A stretch of 64,000 bases of DNA, taken from Rhizobium sp. 9140 (GTDB lineage: Bacteria > Pseudomonadota > Alphaproteobacteria > Rhizobiales > Rhizobiaceae). The position numbers and the translations under genes were made by a program. Positions 9,972 to 18,340 of the stretch are shown piece by piece. The stretch is taken from the NCBI RefSeq assembly GCF_900067135.1, contig NZ_FJUR01000001.1, positions 1,615,501-1,679,500 of the forward strand, written 5' to 3'. A model generated the notes under the pieces. It saw only the letters and a program-made list of their open reading frames with translations, was not told the DNA's origin and ran no database searches. Positions within the stretch are counted from its first letter, which is position 1. Every line of letters starts with the position of its first letter.

Positions 9972-11141
9972 TTATGACGTCTTTGCAAAACAGCCGGGTA
10001 GCGCCTTTTCGATCGCTTTCCTCATCACGGTGGGCAGCGCCTGAGCGGCGAGGGTCTCGCGCGGCTCCCACCAGCCGTTCGCTATAATGGCGTCCCGTTC
10101 GACCTCGGCATGGCGAACGGCAAGGCGCAGCTCGAAATGGGTGAACACATGCACGATGCCGCCGCAGTCGTGCCAGAGGGTCGTGGACTTGCCCGCGAAA
10201 GGCGGCACGTGGGTGTCCGAAGGATCGGTCGTCCAGTCCGTACCCGGCACCTCGGTCATGCCGCCGAGCAACCCCTTGTCGCCCCGTTTGCTGAGATAGA
10301 CCGCACCTGCAGCATCGGTCGCGACATAGGCGGTGCCGTATCGTACCGGCTTTGCCTTCTTCGCCAGCTTGACCGGAAAGCGCTCGGGGTCGCCGACCTT
10401 GAAGGCACGGCAATCGGCATTGATCGGACAGAGCGCGCAGACCGGTCGGCGCGGCGTGCAGATGGTCGAGCCGAGATCCATCATGGCTTGCGCGAAATCG
10501 CCCGGCCGATCGGCAGGCGTCATCGCGGCGACCAGCCGGCGCATCTCGGGCCGCGCCGCCGGCACGGGCGTCTCCACCCGGTAGAGCCGTGATATCACCC
10601 GCTCGACATTGCCGTCGAGCACCGCGCTCTGCCGGTTGAAGGCGATGGCGGCGATGGCGGCGGCGGTATAGTCGCCGATGCCCGGCAGCGCCTTCAGTCC
10701 CTCTTCCGTATCGGGAAAGCGCCCGCCATGCTGGCTCGCCACCGCTTCGGCGCATTTCTTCAGGTTCCGGGCGCGGGCGTAATAGCCGAGCCCGGCCCAG
10801 GCCTTCATCACCTCTTCGGTATCGGCCGCCGCGAGATCGGCGACCGTCGGCCACAGGGTCAGGAACTTGGCAAAATAGGCCTTTACCGCCTGCACGGTCG
10901 TCTGCTGCAGCATCACTTCCGACAGCCAGATATGGTAGGGGTCTGGCCGCTTGCCGGCTTTCGCCATCGGCGGCGTGATGCGCCATGGCAGCACGCGGTG
11001 ACTGCGGTCGTACCAGTCGAGCAGCGAGGCGGCGGGAGACGCGGGCTCCGGCGAGGAATCCGGTATGGGCGATGTTAGGGCGGACGATGTTAGGGTGGGT
11101 GAGGCCAGCGTCTCGACCGTGGACTTGGAACGTTGCATCAT
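9972..11141 (-). CDS. mutY: A/G-specific adenine DNA glycosylase
   Basis: MutY removes adenine paired with 8-oxoguanine. The frame is open far upstream; the ATG pair at 11139-11141 gives 389 residues, a normal length. After a ~38-residue Ser/Pro/Thr-rich N-terminus come the glycosylase domain with catalytic Glu in LSEVMLQQTTV, the helix-hairpin-helix LPGIGDYTAAAIAAIAF, the Asp in LDGNVERVISRLY, and the 4Fe-4S loop C-x6-C-x2-C-x5-C (CTPRRPVCALCPINADC). A NUDIX-like C-terminal domain that reads 8-oxoG follows (YLSKRGDKGLLGGMTEVPGT...FTHFELRL). The N-terminus holds a short tandem duplication. It is divergent from dciA. Confidence 0.95.
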   Translation of the reverse strand: MMQRSKSTVETLASPTLTSSALTSPIPDSSPEPASPAASLLDWYDRSHRVLPWRITPPMAKAGKRPDPYHIWLSEVMLQQTTVQAVKAYFAKFLTLWPTVADLAAADTEEVMKAWAGLGYYARARNLKKCAEAVASQHGGRFPDTEEGLKALPGIGDYTAAAIAAIAFNRQSAVLDGNVERVISRLYRVETPVPAARPEMRRLVAAMTPADRPGDFAQAMMDLGSTICTPRRPVCALCPINADCRAFKVGDPERFPVKLAKKAKPVRYGTAYVATDAAGAVYLSKRGDKGLLGGMTEVPGTDWTTDPSDTHVPPFAGKSTTLWHDCGGIVHVFTHFELRLAVRHAEVERDAIIANGWWEPRETLAAQALPTVMRKAIEKALPGCFAKTS

Positions 11142-11288
11142 GGTCCTTGAGCCCGACTTCCCGTATAGATCGTCGCAAGCAGCCTTGCGACAGCCGGTAT
11201 CGTTTCGTGCGTCATAGCCGAAACGGCGGCGGCGGGTAAGAGCCGCGACACCATTCATCACCCACGCACCACTCAGGGGAGCAACCGC

Positions 11289-11816
11289 ATGGCGCCTTCC
11301 AGGCCTTATACACCGAAGGGCGCTTATACCCCGAAAGGCGTCAGGCAGATCAGCGAGGTGGCGAACGGCCTGCTCGATCCAGTTCTGGCCAAACGCGCCG
11401 GCATCAGCACGCTGCTGCTCGGCTCCTGGGACGAGATCGCCGGCGAGGCCTTTGCCGATTGCACCCGCCCGGAAAAGATCGCCTGGCCGCGCCGCGTCTC
11501 CGAAATGGCCGGCGAGAGCCGCCACCAGCCGGGCGTGCTCACCATCGCCTGCGACGGCGCCCGCGCGCTGTTCCTCGCCCATGCCGAAGGCGAACTCGTC
11601 CAGCGCATCAACGGCTTCTTCGGCTTCCCCGCCATCGACCGCGTCCGCATCGTCCAGAAACCCGTCACGCCCGTAAACCGCACCCGCCGCCGCCCACGCC
11701 CCCTGACCGGCCAGCCGGCCCGGCATCTGGAAGCCCTGACGGCCGAAATCGAGGACGAAGGCCTGAAGGCGGCGCTGACGCGGCTGGGGACGGCGGTGCT
11801 GGGGCAGAAACGGTGA
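11289..11816 (+). CDS. dciA: DUF721 / DciA family protein
   Basis: A 175-residue DUF721 protein. The core LLDPVLAKRAGISTLLLGSWDEIAGEAFADCTRPEKIAWPR and the domain TIACDGARALFLAHAEGELVQRINGFFGFPAIDRVRI match the DciA fold (KH-like). DciA loads the replicative helicase in bacteria lacking DnaC/DnaI, and the short alphaproteobacterial members are usually assigned to it. The N-terminus contains a perfect-phase duplication (YTPKGAYTPKG). It lies in the conserved mutY-DUF721-dsbA-smc neighbourhood, but here the FitAB pair intervenes. Its TGA abuts the fitB stop as TGATCA. Confidence 0.85.
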   Translation: MAPSRPYTPKGAYTPKGVRQISEVANGLLDPVLAKRAGISTLLLGSWDEIAGEAFADCTRPEKIAWPRRVSEMAGESRHQPGVLTIACDGARALFLAHAEGELVQRINGFFGFPAIDRVRIVQKPVTPVNRTRRRPRPLTGQPARHLEALTAEIEDEGLKAALTRLGTAVLGQKR

Positions 11817-12236
11817 TCAGACCGTCCACGGATTGATCACATTGAGGCCGCTTGCTGCGAACGGTGTGACGTCTCGTGTCGCCACCGAAAATCCGGTCGC
11901 GACGGCGATGGCGGCAATTTGTGCATCAGCCAATCCGATGGCCGTCCCGCTTTCTCGTGCTTTCTGCGAGATAATGGCAAATTCCCGTGCTGCCTGCATG
12001 TCGAAGGAAAGGATTCTGTCTCGGAAGATGGTCGTCACGAGGTGTTCCAGCGACGTTCGCAGCGTGTCCTTCCGCCGACCGGCAGGCATAATCGCCATGC
12101 CGGCAAATATCTCGGCCACCGTGATCGTCGTCAGGTACAATCTCGCCGCCGGCTGAGCGTCAAGCCATGAGAGAACGCGTTCACTCGGCATCTTGCGAAG
12201 AGGTTCAGAAACGACATTCGTATCGAGGATGATCAT
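11817..12236 (-). CDS. fitB: FitB/VapC-type PIN-domain ribonuclease toxin
   Basis: A 139-residue PIN-domain protein. It opens with IILDTNVVSEPLRK (first catalytic Asp at residue 5), has the Glu in ITVAEIFAGM, and the third acidic site in GTAIGLADAQIAAIA (Asp ~107), ending with TRDVTPFAASGLNVINPW. This set is the FitB subgroup of VapC. It acts as an endoribonuclease when free of antitoxin. It overlaps fitA by four bases (ATGA). Confidence 0.93.
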   Translation of the reverse strand: MIILDTNVVSEPLRKMPSERVLSWLDAQPAARLYLTTITVAEIFAGMAIMPAGRRKDTLRTSLEHLVTTIFRDRILSFDMQAAREFAIISQKARESGTAIGLADAQIAAIAVATGFSVATRDVTPFAASGLNVINPWTV

Positions 12237-12472
12237 GTGAATGAAGGCGGTTCGTAGGCTTGTCGGTCCCGCCCGTCGTCGATGTCGATGCCGCCGATCG
12301 ATTGCCCGATGGCCTTAAGATAGGCGCCGATACCCAGCGGCTCCTCGCTCGCGGCGGCTACTTGCAAAATAGCGCGAATTTCCGCCTCGGTGGTCCGTCC
12401 GTTTCGACGCGCGCGCGCTTCCAGTGCCTGATGGGTCTCCTCCGGGAGATTTCTGATCATGATGGCTGACAT
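12233..12472 (-). CDS. fitA: FitA-type ribbon-helix-helix antitoxin
   Basis: A 79-residue Arc/RHH protein. The N-terminal strand and helices (IMIRNLPEETHQALEARARRNGRTTEAEIRAIL) are the DNA-binding dimer domain, and the Asp/Tyr-rich C-terminus (DIDDGRDRQAYEPPSF) should wrap the toxin active site. It normally represses its own operon together with FitB. The gene is the first of the pair and overlaps fitB by ATGA. Confidence 0.92.
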   Translation of the reverse strand: MSAIMIRNLPEETHQALEARARRNGRTTEAEIRAILQVAAASEEPLGIGAYLKAIGQSIGGIDIDDGRDRQAYEPPSFT

Positions 12473-12690
12473 GGGTGCCTGTCCTCTCGTCTTCGACGCT
12501 CATATGGGACCTGTTGCAGTCTACCAGCAGCGAGCCGTTGCGATCAACAGCAGGCCGGAATATCGGGTGACTGTTCCCCGATGCCACAAATGCCTCACAA
12601 TTCTTTGAACGATGGGGTGTGGGGGCCTCTTGTCCGGTCCCGGCGGGCGCGATATCGCAAAGGTCCCGTCTCCGCTTGAACAGGTGAACC

Positions 12691-13548
12691 ATGTCCCTTT
12701 CTGAAATGACTTTGCTGAAACGCCTTTCGAGCGGTGTGGCCATCGCCACGCTGGCGCTCGCGCTCGTCGCCTGCAGCGACGAGAAGAAGGAGACGGCGAA
12801 TGCGGCGGCTCCTGTCGAAACGGTCGACACCGCGACCAAGACGGAGATGAAGCCCGCGGATACGATGACGACATCGTCCACCGCCGCCACGCCCGCGACG
12901 ACGCCGGTTCCCGCCCAGTCCCAGATGGCCCCGACACAGACGGCACAGGCGGCCGCGCCCGCAGCGTCTCCGGCCGCGCCCGAGCTGCCCCAGGCGGATG
13001 GCGAGGTCGAAATCTCCAAGCTGATGGAGCCCGGCGCGCTGCCGGAAATGGCCATTGGCAAGGCCGATGCGCCCGTCACCGTGGTCGAATACATGTCGAT
13101 GACGTGCCCGCATTGCGCCAATTTCCACAACAACACGTTCGACGCCATCAAGGCGAAATATGTGGAGTCGGGCAAGGTTCGCTTCGTTCTGCGCGAGTTC
13201 CCGTTCGATCCGCGTGCCGCTGCCGCCTTCATGCTGGCGCGCTGCGCCCCGGAAGGCCAGTATTTCCCCATGGTCTCCATGCTCTTCAAGCAGCAGGAAC
13301 AGTGGGCCGCCGCCCAGAACGGCCGCGACGCGCTGCTCCAGATGTCCAAGCTCGCCGGTTTCTCACAGGAGAGCTTCGAGGCCTGCCTGACGAACCAGAA
13401 GCTGCTGGACGATGTGAACGCCGTGATGCAGAAGGGTATGAAAGAGTACAAGGTGGCTTCGACGCCGACCTTCTTCATCAACGGCAAGCGCTATTCCGGA
13501 GACATGTCGGTTGACACCATGTCGGCCCTTATCGACCCTCTGCTTTAA
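12691..13548 (+). CDS. DsbA-family thiol:disulfide oxidoreductase, lipid-anchored
   Basis: A 285-residue protein. The N-terminal signal ends in the lipobox-like LVACSDEKKE near residue 28, so it should be tethered to a membrane facing the periplasm. A ~70-residue Ala/Pro/Thr-rich linker follows. The thioredoxin-fold domain begins near residue 105 and carries the CPHC redox centre (MSMTCPHCANFHN, ~139-142), the helical insertion, and the cis-Pro loop VASTPTFFINGKRYSG. CPHC fits a DsbA/DsbG-like oxidant or isomerase. It sits directly upstream of smc, as in other rhizobia. Confidence 0.9.
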   Translation: MSLSEMTLLKRLSSGVAIATLALALVACSDEKKETANAAAPVETVDTATKTEMKPADTMTTSSTAATPATTPVPAQSQMAPTQTAQAAAPAASPAAPELPQADGEVEISKLMEPGALPEMAIGKADAPVTVVEYMSMTCPHCANFHNNTFDAIKAKYVESGKVRFVLREFPFDPRAAAAFMLARCAPEGQYFPMVSMLFKQQEQWAAAQNGRDALLQMSKLAGFSQESFEACLTNQKLLDDVNAVMQKGMKEYKVASTPTFFINGKRYSGDMSVDTMSALIDPLL

Positions 13549-13629
13549 GTCGCGACGGATTGCGGCACGGGAAACCGTGCCGTTCTCGCCGGTCATGCCC
13601 TCCTTCCCGTTCAAGACGGGCACGCCGTC

Positions 13630-16600
13630 ATGAAATTCACCAAGCTGCGCGTCGTCGGCTTTAAATCCTTCGTCGAGCCGTCCGAGTTCGTCATCGAGCG
13701 CGGCCTGACCGGCGTCGTCGGGCCGAATGGCTGCGGCAAGTCGAACCTTGTCGAAGCCCTCCGCTGGGTGATGGGCGAGAATTCCTACAAGAACATGCGC
13801 GCGTCCGGCATGGACGACGTGATCTTTTCGGGCTCCGGCAAGCGCCCGGCGCGCAACACGGCCGAGGTCGGCCTCTATCTCGACAATACCGATCGCACCG
13901 CGCCGGCCGCCTTCAACGACAGCGACGAAATTCAGGTCACGCGCCGCATCGAGCGCGAAAACGGCTCGGTCTACCACATCAACGGGCGTGAGGCCCGGGC
14001 CAAGGACGTGCAACTGCTGTTTGCGGATGCCTCGACCGGCGCCCGCTCGCCCTCCATGGTGGGGCAGGGCCGCATCGGCGAGCTCATCGCCGCCAAGCCG
14101 CAGGCCCGGCGGCAACTGCTCGAAGAAGCGGCCGGTATCTCCGGTCTGCATTCCCGCCGCCACGAGGCCGAGCTGCGCCTGCGCGGGGCCGAAACCAACC
14201 TCGAACGGCTGGACGAGGTCACGGCCGAGCTCGAAAGCCGCATCGAAAGCCTCAAGCGCCAGTCGCGGCAGGCCAATCGCTTCAAGATGCTTTCGGCCGA
14301 GATCCGCGCCCATGAGGCCATGCTGTTCCACATCCGCTGGGTGCAGGCCAAGCAGGCGGAGGCGGAGGCCGACAGCCTGCTGAACCAGGCGACCTCGCTG
14401 GTGGCCGAAAAGGCGCAGGCCCAGATGGAGGCCGCGAAGAACCAGGCGATCGCGAGCCTGAAGCTGCCGGAACTGCGCGAGGAGGAGGCCCGCACCGCCG
14501 CCGGCCTCCAGCGGCTTCAGATCGCCCGCACCCAGCTCGACGAGGATATGAGCCGCACGCTGCGCCGGCGCGACGAGTTGCAGCGCCGCCTGACGCAGCT
14601 CGGTGAGGACATCGCCCGCGAGGAGCGGCTGGCGCTGGACAATGCCGGCGCCATGGCGCGGCTGGAAGAAGAGGCCGAGGCGCTGCGGGAAGACGCCGGG
14701 GACGCCGGCGAGCGGGCGGAGGAGGCGCGCGAGCGCCTTGCCGACGCGCAGGACGTGCTGGCCGTAAGCGAGCGCGCACTGGCGACGCTGACGGCCGAGC
14801 GCGCCGAGACGCAGGCGTCCCGCAGCCAGCTGGAGCGCACCATCCGCGATCTCGGCGACCGCCGCATGCGCCTGTCCCGCCAGATGTCCGAGCAGGCAGG
14901 CGAGATCGACAGGCTCGACCGCGAGATTGCGGCGCTCGAAGACCCCGAGATACACCGCGATGCCGTGGAGGCGGCGGAAGCCGACATCGAGGAGCGGGCA
15001 CAGGCGGTGGCCGATGCCGAGGACGCGCTGGCCGAGGCGCGGGCGCGCGAGGCGGCGGCGCGCGGACCGCTGGAGGCCGCGCGCGCGCGGCTGAGCGCGG
15101 CGGAAACCGAGGCGCGCACCATCCGCCGCCTGCTGGAAGCCGCAACGCTTGCCGGCGGCGCGAGCCCCGTGGTCGATGCCATCGCGGTCGAGCGCGGCTT
15201 CGAGCCGCTGCTGGGCGCTGCCCTTGGCGACGACCTCGAATCGCCGCTCGACCCGTCGGCCCCCGTGCACTGGCGCGACCCCGGCCCGGGGAATGCCGAC
15301 CCCCTCCTGCCAGAGGGCGTCGCCCCGCTAATCGATCATGTCGCGGCGCCGCAGACGCTGACGCGCAGCCTGTCGCAGGTGGGCATCGTCGCGGACGATG
15401 CCGAGGCGGCGCGGCTGCTCCCCGTGCTGAACCCCGGACAGCGGCTCGTGACCCGGTCGGGCGCGCTCTGGCGCTGGGATGGTCACGTCACCGGTGCCGA
15501 TGCGCCGAGCGCGGCCACCCTGCGGCTGGAGAACCGCAACCGCCTTCGCGAACTCGATGCCGAGATCGCGGAGGCTAGTGACGCTCTGGCGCATTGCGAA
15601 CGCAGCCTGAAGGCGGCGACGGACGCCATCCGCGCCGGTGACGACGCGGTGCGGTTGACGCGCGAGGCCGAGCGTCAGGCCGTCCGCCGCCTGTCGGAGA
15701 CCCGCGATGCGCTGGCTTCGGCCGAACGCGCCCGCGGCGATCTCGCCCGCCGCAGCGCGGTGCTGACTGAGACCGCCGCCCGCATCGACGAGAGCCACGA
15801 GGAGGCGGCATCAGCATTGGAGGATGCCGTCGCGGCGCTGGAAGATGCCCCCGATATGGCCGATCTCGACCAGCGCCTCGCCGCCCAGGGCACGGCCGTT
15901 ACGGCCGACCGGGCGGCTCTCGCCGAGGCCCGTGCGCTTTCCGACGGTCTCACCCGCGAGTCCGAGACGCGCGAGCGCCGCCTGCGGACGATCGACGCCG
16001 AGCGCCAGACCTGGGCGAGCCGGGCGGCCAGCGCCGAAGACCATATCGGCACCCTGCGCGACCGCGAAGCGGAAGCCCGCGACGAGATCGAGGCCATTCT
16101 GGACGCGCCCGATGAATTCGACGAAAAGCGCCGCGCGCTGATGAGCGCCCTTTCGGAGATGGAGGCGGCCCGTCGTGCGGCGGCCGACCGGCTGGTGGAG
16201 GCCGAAACCCGCCAGCGCGACGCGGATCGCCTCGCCGCAACCGCTCTTTCCGAACTGGCGGAAACCCGCGAGAAGCGCGGCCGTGCCGAGGAGCGGCTGA
16301 TGTCGGCGCGTGAAAAGCGCGTCGAGGTGGAGGGGGCGATCCGCCAGGCTCTGTCCGTCGGCCCCCAGGATGTACTGCGCCTCACCGGCCGCGCGGTCGA
16401 TGCCCTGCCGGGCGACCCGCGCACCGTGGAACGGGATCTTGAACGCCTGAAGATCGAGCGCGAGCGGCTGGGCGCCGTCAACCTGCGCGCCGAAGAGGAG
16501 CAGACGGAACTCGCGGACCGGCTCGCCGCGCTTCTCAAGGAGCGCGAGGATGTGATCGACGCGATCCGCAAGCTGCGCAGCGCCATCCAGAACCTCAACC

Positions 16601-17094
16601 GCGAGGGCCGCGAGCGCCTTCTGGCGGCGTTCGACATCGTCAACGCCCAGTTCCAGCGCCTGTTCACCCACCTCTTCGGCGGCGGCACCGCCGAGCTTCA
16701 ACTGATCGAAAGCGACGACCCGCTGGATGCGGGTCTCGAAATCGTCGCACGCCCGCCGGGCAAAAAGCCGCAGACCATGACGCTGCTCTCCGGCGGCGAG
16801 CAGGCTCTGACCGCCATGGCCCTGATCTTCGCGGTCTTTCTCACCAATCCCGCACCCATCTGCGTGCTGGACGAGGTGGACGCGCCGCTGGACGACCACA
16901 ATGTCGAGCGCTACTGCAACCTCATGGACGAAATGGCCGCTTCCACCGAAACCCGCTTCGTCATCATCACCCACAATCCCATCACCATGGCCCGCATGAA
17001 CCGCCTCTTCGGCGTCACCATGGCGGAGCAGGGGGTCAGCCAGCTGGTGTCGGTGGATCTGCAGACGGCGGAACAGCTGCGGGAGGCGGTGTAG
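13630..17094 (+). CDS. smc: Chromosome segregation ATPase SMC
   Basis: A 1154-residue SMC protein that organises and segregates the chromosome with ScpA/ScpB. The N-terminal ATPase half has Walker A GPNGCGKS at residues 31-38. Two long coiled-coil arms (roughly 165-500 and 650-1000, rich in Glu/Ala/Arg) flank a hinge around 505-645 (LAGGASPVVDAIAVERGFEPLLGAALGDD...). The C-terminal half carries the signature LLSGGEQALTAMALIF near residue 1052 and Walker B ICVLDEVDAPLDD. All key residues are present and the length is normal for rhizobia. ParDE follows 77 bases downstream. Confidence 0.97.
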   Translation: MKFTKLRVVGFKSFVEPSEFVIERGLTGVVGPNGCGKSNLVEALRWVMGENSYKNMRASGMDDVIFSGSGKRPARNTAEVGLYLDNTDRTAPAAFNDSDEIQVTRRIERENGSVYHINGREARAKDVQLLFADASTGARSPSMVGQGRIGELIAAKPQARRQLLEEAAGISGLHSRRHEAELRLRGAETNLERLDEVTAELESRIESLKRQSRQANRFKMLSAEIRAHEAMLFHIRWVQAKQAEAEADSLLNQATSLVAEKAQAQMEAAKNQAIASLKLPELREEEARTAAGLQRLQIARTQLDEDMSRTLRRRDELQRRLTQLGEDIAREERLALDNAGAMARLEEEAEALREDAGDAGERAEEARERLADAQDVLAVSERALATLTAERAETQASRSQLERTIRDLGDRRMRLSRQMSEQAGEIDRLDREIAALEDPEIHRDAVEAAEADIEERAQAVADAEDALAEARAREAAARGPLEAARARLSAAETEARTIRRLLEAATLAGGASPVVDAIAVERGFEPLLGAALGDDLESPLDPSAPVHWRDPGPGNADPLLPEGVAPLIDHVAAPQTLTRSLSQVGIVADDAEAARLLPVLNPGQRLVTRSGALWRWDGHVTGADAPSAATLRLENRNRLRELDAEIAEASDALAHCERSLKAATDAIRAGDDAVRLTREAERQAVRRLSETRDALASAERARGDLARRSAVLTETAARIDESHEEAASALEDAVAALEDAPDMADLDQRLAAQGTAVTADRAALAEARALSDGLTRESETRERRLRTIDAERQTWASRAASAEDHIGTLRDREAEARDEIEAILDAPDEFDEKRRALMSALSEMEAARRAAADRLVEAETRQRDADRLAATALSELAETREKRGRAEERLMSAREKRVEVEGAIRQALSVGPQDVLRLTGRAVDALPGDPRTVERDLERLKIERERLGAVNLRAEEEQTELADRLAALLKEREDVIDAIRKLRSAIQNLNREGRERLLAAFDIVNAQFQRLFTHLFGGGTAELQLIESDDPLDAGLEIVARPPGKKPQTMTLLSGGEQALTAMALIFAVFLTNPAPICVLDEVDAPLDDHNVERYCNLMDEMAASTETRFVIITHNPITMARMNRLFGVTMAEQGVSQLVSVDLQTAEQLREAV

Positions 17095-17171
17095 GGTCGG
17101 GTGGAGAACACGTTGGCAATCCCGAATGTCCTTGCTATTCTTGCGGCCACCGCTTTCTGCAGGAGATTGCC

Positions 17172-17453
17172 ATGCCCACGCGCAATGTCGTCTTGACCGA
17201 ACACCACGCGACCGTCATCGATCGCCTCGTGACATCGGGGCGCTACGAGAACGAGAGCGACGTGCTGCGTGAGGGGCTTCGCCTCGTCGAACGCAACGAA
17301 CGTCTGGATGTCGTCAAGCTCGACGCCTTGCGCGAAGCAGCAAAAACAGGGTTCGGTGATCTCGATGAGGGACGGTTCACGGACATTCCGGACGAGGCTC
17401 TCGACGATGCCATTGGCAGTCTTGGACGTTTGGCCGAAACGACCCGGTCTTGA
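17172..17453 (+). CDS. parD: ParD-type RHH antitoxin (CC2985 family)
   Basis: A 93-residue antitoxin. The N-terminal ribbon-helix-helix (NVVLTEHHATVIDRLVTSGRYENESDVLREGLRLVERNE) is typical of the ParD/CopG CC2985 family, and the C-terminus is the toxin-binding acidic tail. An AGGAGA lies eight bases before the ATG. The toxin gene starts 12 bases after its stop, so the two form an operon that the complex should repress. Confidence 0.92.
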   Translation: MPTRNVVLTEHHATVIDRLVTSGRYENESDVLREGLRLVERNERLDVVKLDALREAAKTGFGDLDEGRFTDIPDEALDDAIGSLGRLAETTRS

Positions 17454-17465
17454 CGGTCTGTCGGC

Positions 17466-17828
17466 GTGTTCCGCCTCTCAGCGACAGCAGAAGCCGATAT
17501 TGTCGATATTCTCGCTTGGACCCACGATCATTTCGGGACCCCTGCGCGGTTGCGATATGAGCGCCTGATTCTAACGGCCCTGCGGAACGTGGCCGTCGAT
17601 CCCGACCGCCCGGGGAGCGTCAAGCGTCCCGAGTTGGGCCATGGTGTCAGCAGCTATCATCTTCGCCACTGTCGCGATCAGGCACGTCTGGAAAACGGCA
17701 TCGTTCGCCGTCCCAGACACTTGCTGCTCTATCGCCCCGAGGGCGCAGGCATCATCGGTATCGGTCGCGTGCTCTACGATGCAATGGAACTGGAGCGGCA
17801 CCTTCCGGCCGAGTACAGGTCCGAATAA
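17466..17828 (+). CDS. parE: ParE-family toxin
   Basis: A 120-residue RelE/ParE-superfamily toxin with a GTG start (no closer ATG fits). It shows the N-terminal FRLSATAEADIVDILAWTHDHFG helix pair and the C-terminal beta sheet RHLLLYRPEGAGIIGIGRVLYDAMELERHL. ParE toxins poison DNA gyrase. It is slightly longer than the usual ~100 residues because of the loop SSYHLRHCRDQARLENGIVRRP. Confidence 0.9.
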   Translation: MFRLSATAEADIVDILAWTHDHFGTPARLRYERLILTALRNVAVDPDRPGSVKRPELGHGVSSYHLRHCRDQARLENGIVRRPRHLLLYRPEGAGIIGIGRVLYDAMELERHLPAEYRSE

Positions 17829-17883
17829 ATATTCTGGCCGGCATGACACGGGGCTAGCTGACGTTCGTTTCGGATATAGCGCA

Positions 17884-18117
17884 TCAGACCAGCATGCGGC
17901 CATGACCGAATGTATCGGTCAGTTCCCGGATCAACCGAGCTTCCGTCTCCGACAGACGATCCTGATCGACGAACCGCCAGTTTCGTTCGTAAAGGGCAAA
18001 GACTTCGTCTGCATCGATCGGACGCGAAGGATCCCTGTTCCAGACGAGGGTTGCAAGCTCGGGGAAATCCGCAGGTACGATCTTGTCTGCAACGCGGTGT
18101 CTCATAAGCGGATCCAT
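17884..18117 (-). CDS. Small conserved hypothetical protein
   Basis: The ATG at 18117 gives 77 residues (MDPLMRHRVADKIVPADFPE...); an in-frame TTG at 18141 or an ATG at 18105 are alternatives. The protein is soluble, mixed charge, with a WNRDPSRPIDADEVFALYERNWRFVD core and an ELTDTFGHGRMLV end. I recall similar short proteins annotated as hypothetical in rhizobia, but I know no function or domain. It is convergent with parE, 56 bases away. Confidence 0.6.
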   Translation of the reverse strand: MDPLMRHRVADKIVPADFPELATLVWNRDPSRPIDADEVFALYERNWRFVDQDRLSETEARLIRELTDTFGHGRMLV

Positions 18118-18195
18118 ACCAGAAAACAGCGAAAATATCAAAAATGCACAGACCGGTTAGCAGTGCGTCCACCCACGTGTACCCCCGCAATAATT

Positions 18196-18212
18196 TTGCT
18201 GCAATGCAGCAA
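18196..18212. promoter_or_regulatory. 17-bp perfect palindrome upstream of ppdK
   Basis: TTGCTGCA-A-TGCAGCAA is fully symmetric, with a further TGCAGCA half-site at about 18225. It lies ~130 bases before the ppdK ATG, in AT-richer sequence. The TTGC...GCAA symmetry suits a dimeric regulator operator. I cannot assign the protein. Confidence 0.5.
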
Positions 18213-18340
18213 TAATCCCGCATGTGCAGCATTCCTAATCGGGGGCTGATGTTGTAGCGTGAAGAGGGAGACGAGGCGGACCGACTGGAGTTGCGGGAAT
18301 GCGGCACGAGGACGGCTTTAGCCTCAGGGTGGAGACGGAC

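Noticed and set aside
13363..15270. 635-residue minus-strand frame opposite smc
   Set aside because: Shadow of smc; low-complexity composition and no start signal.
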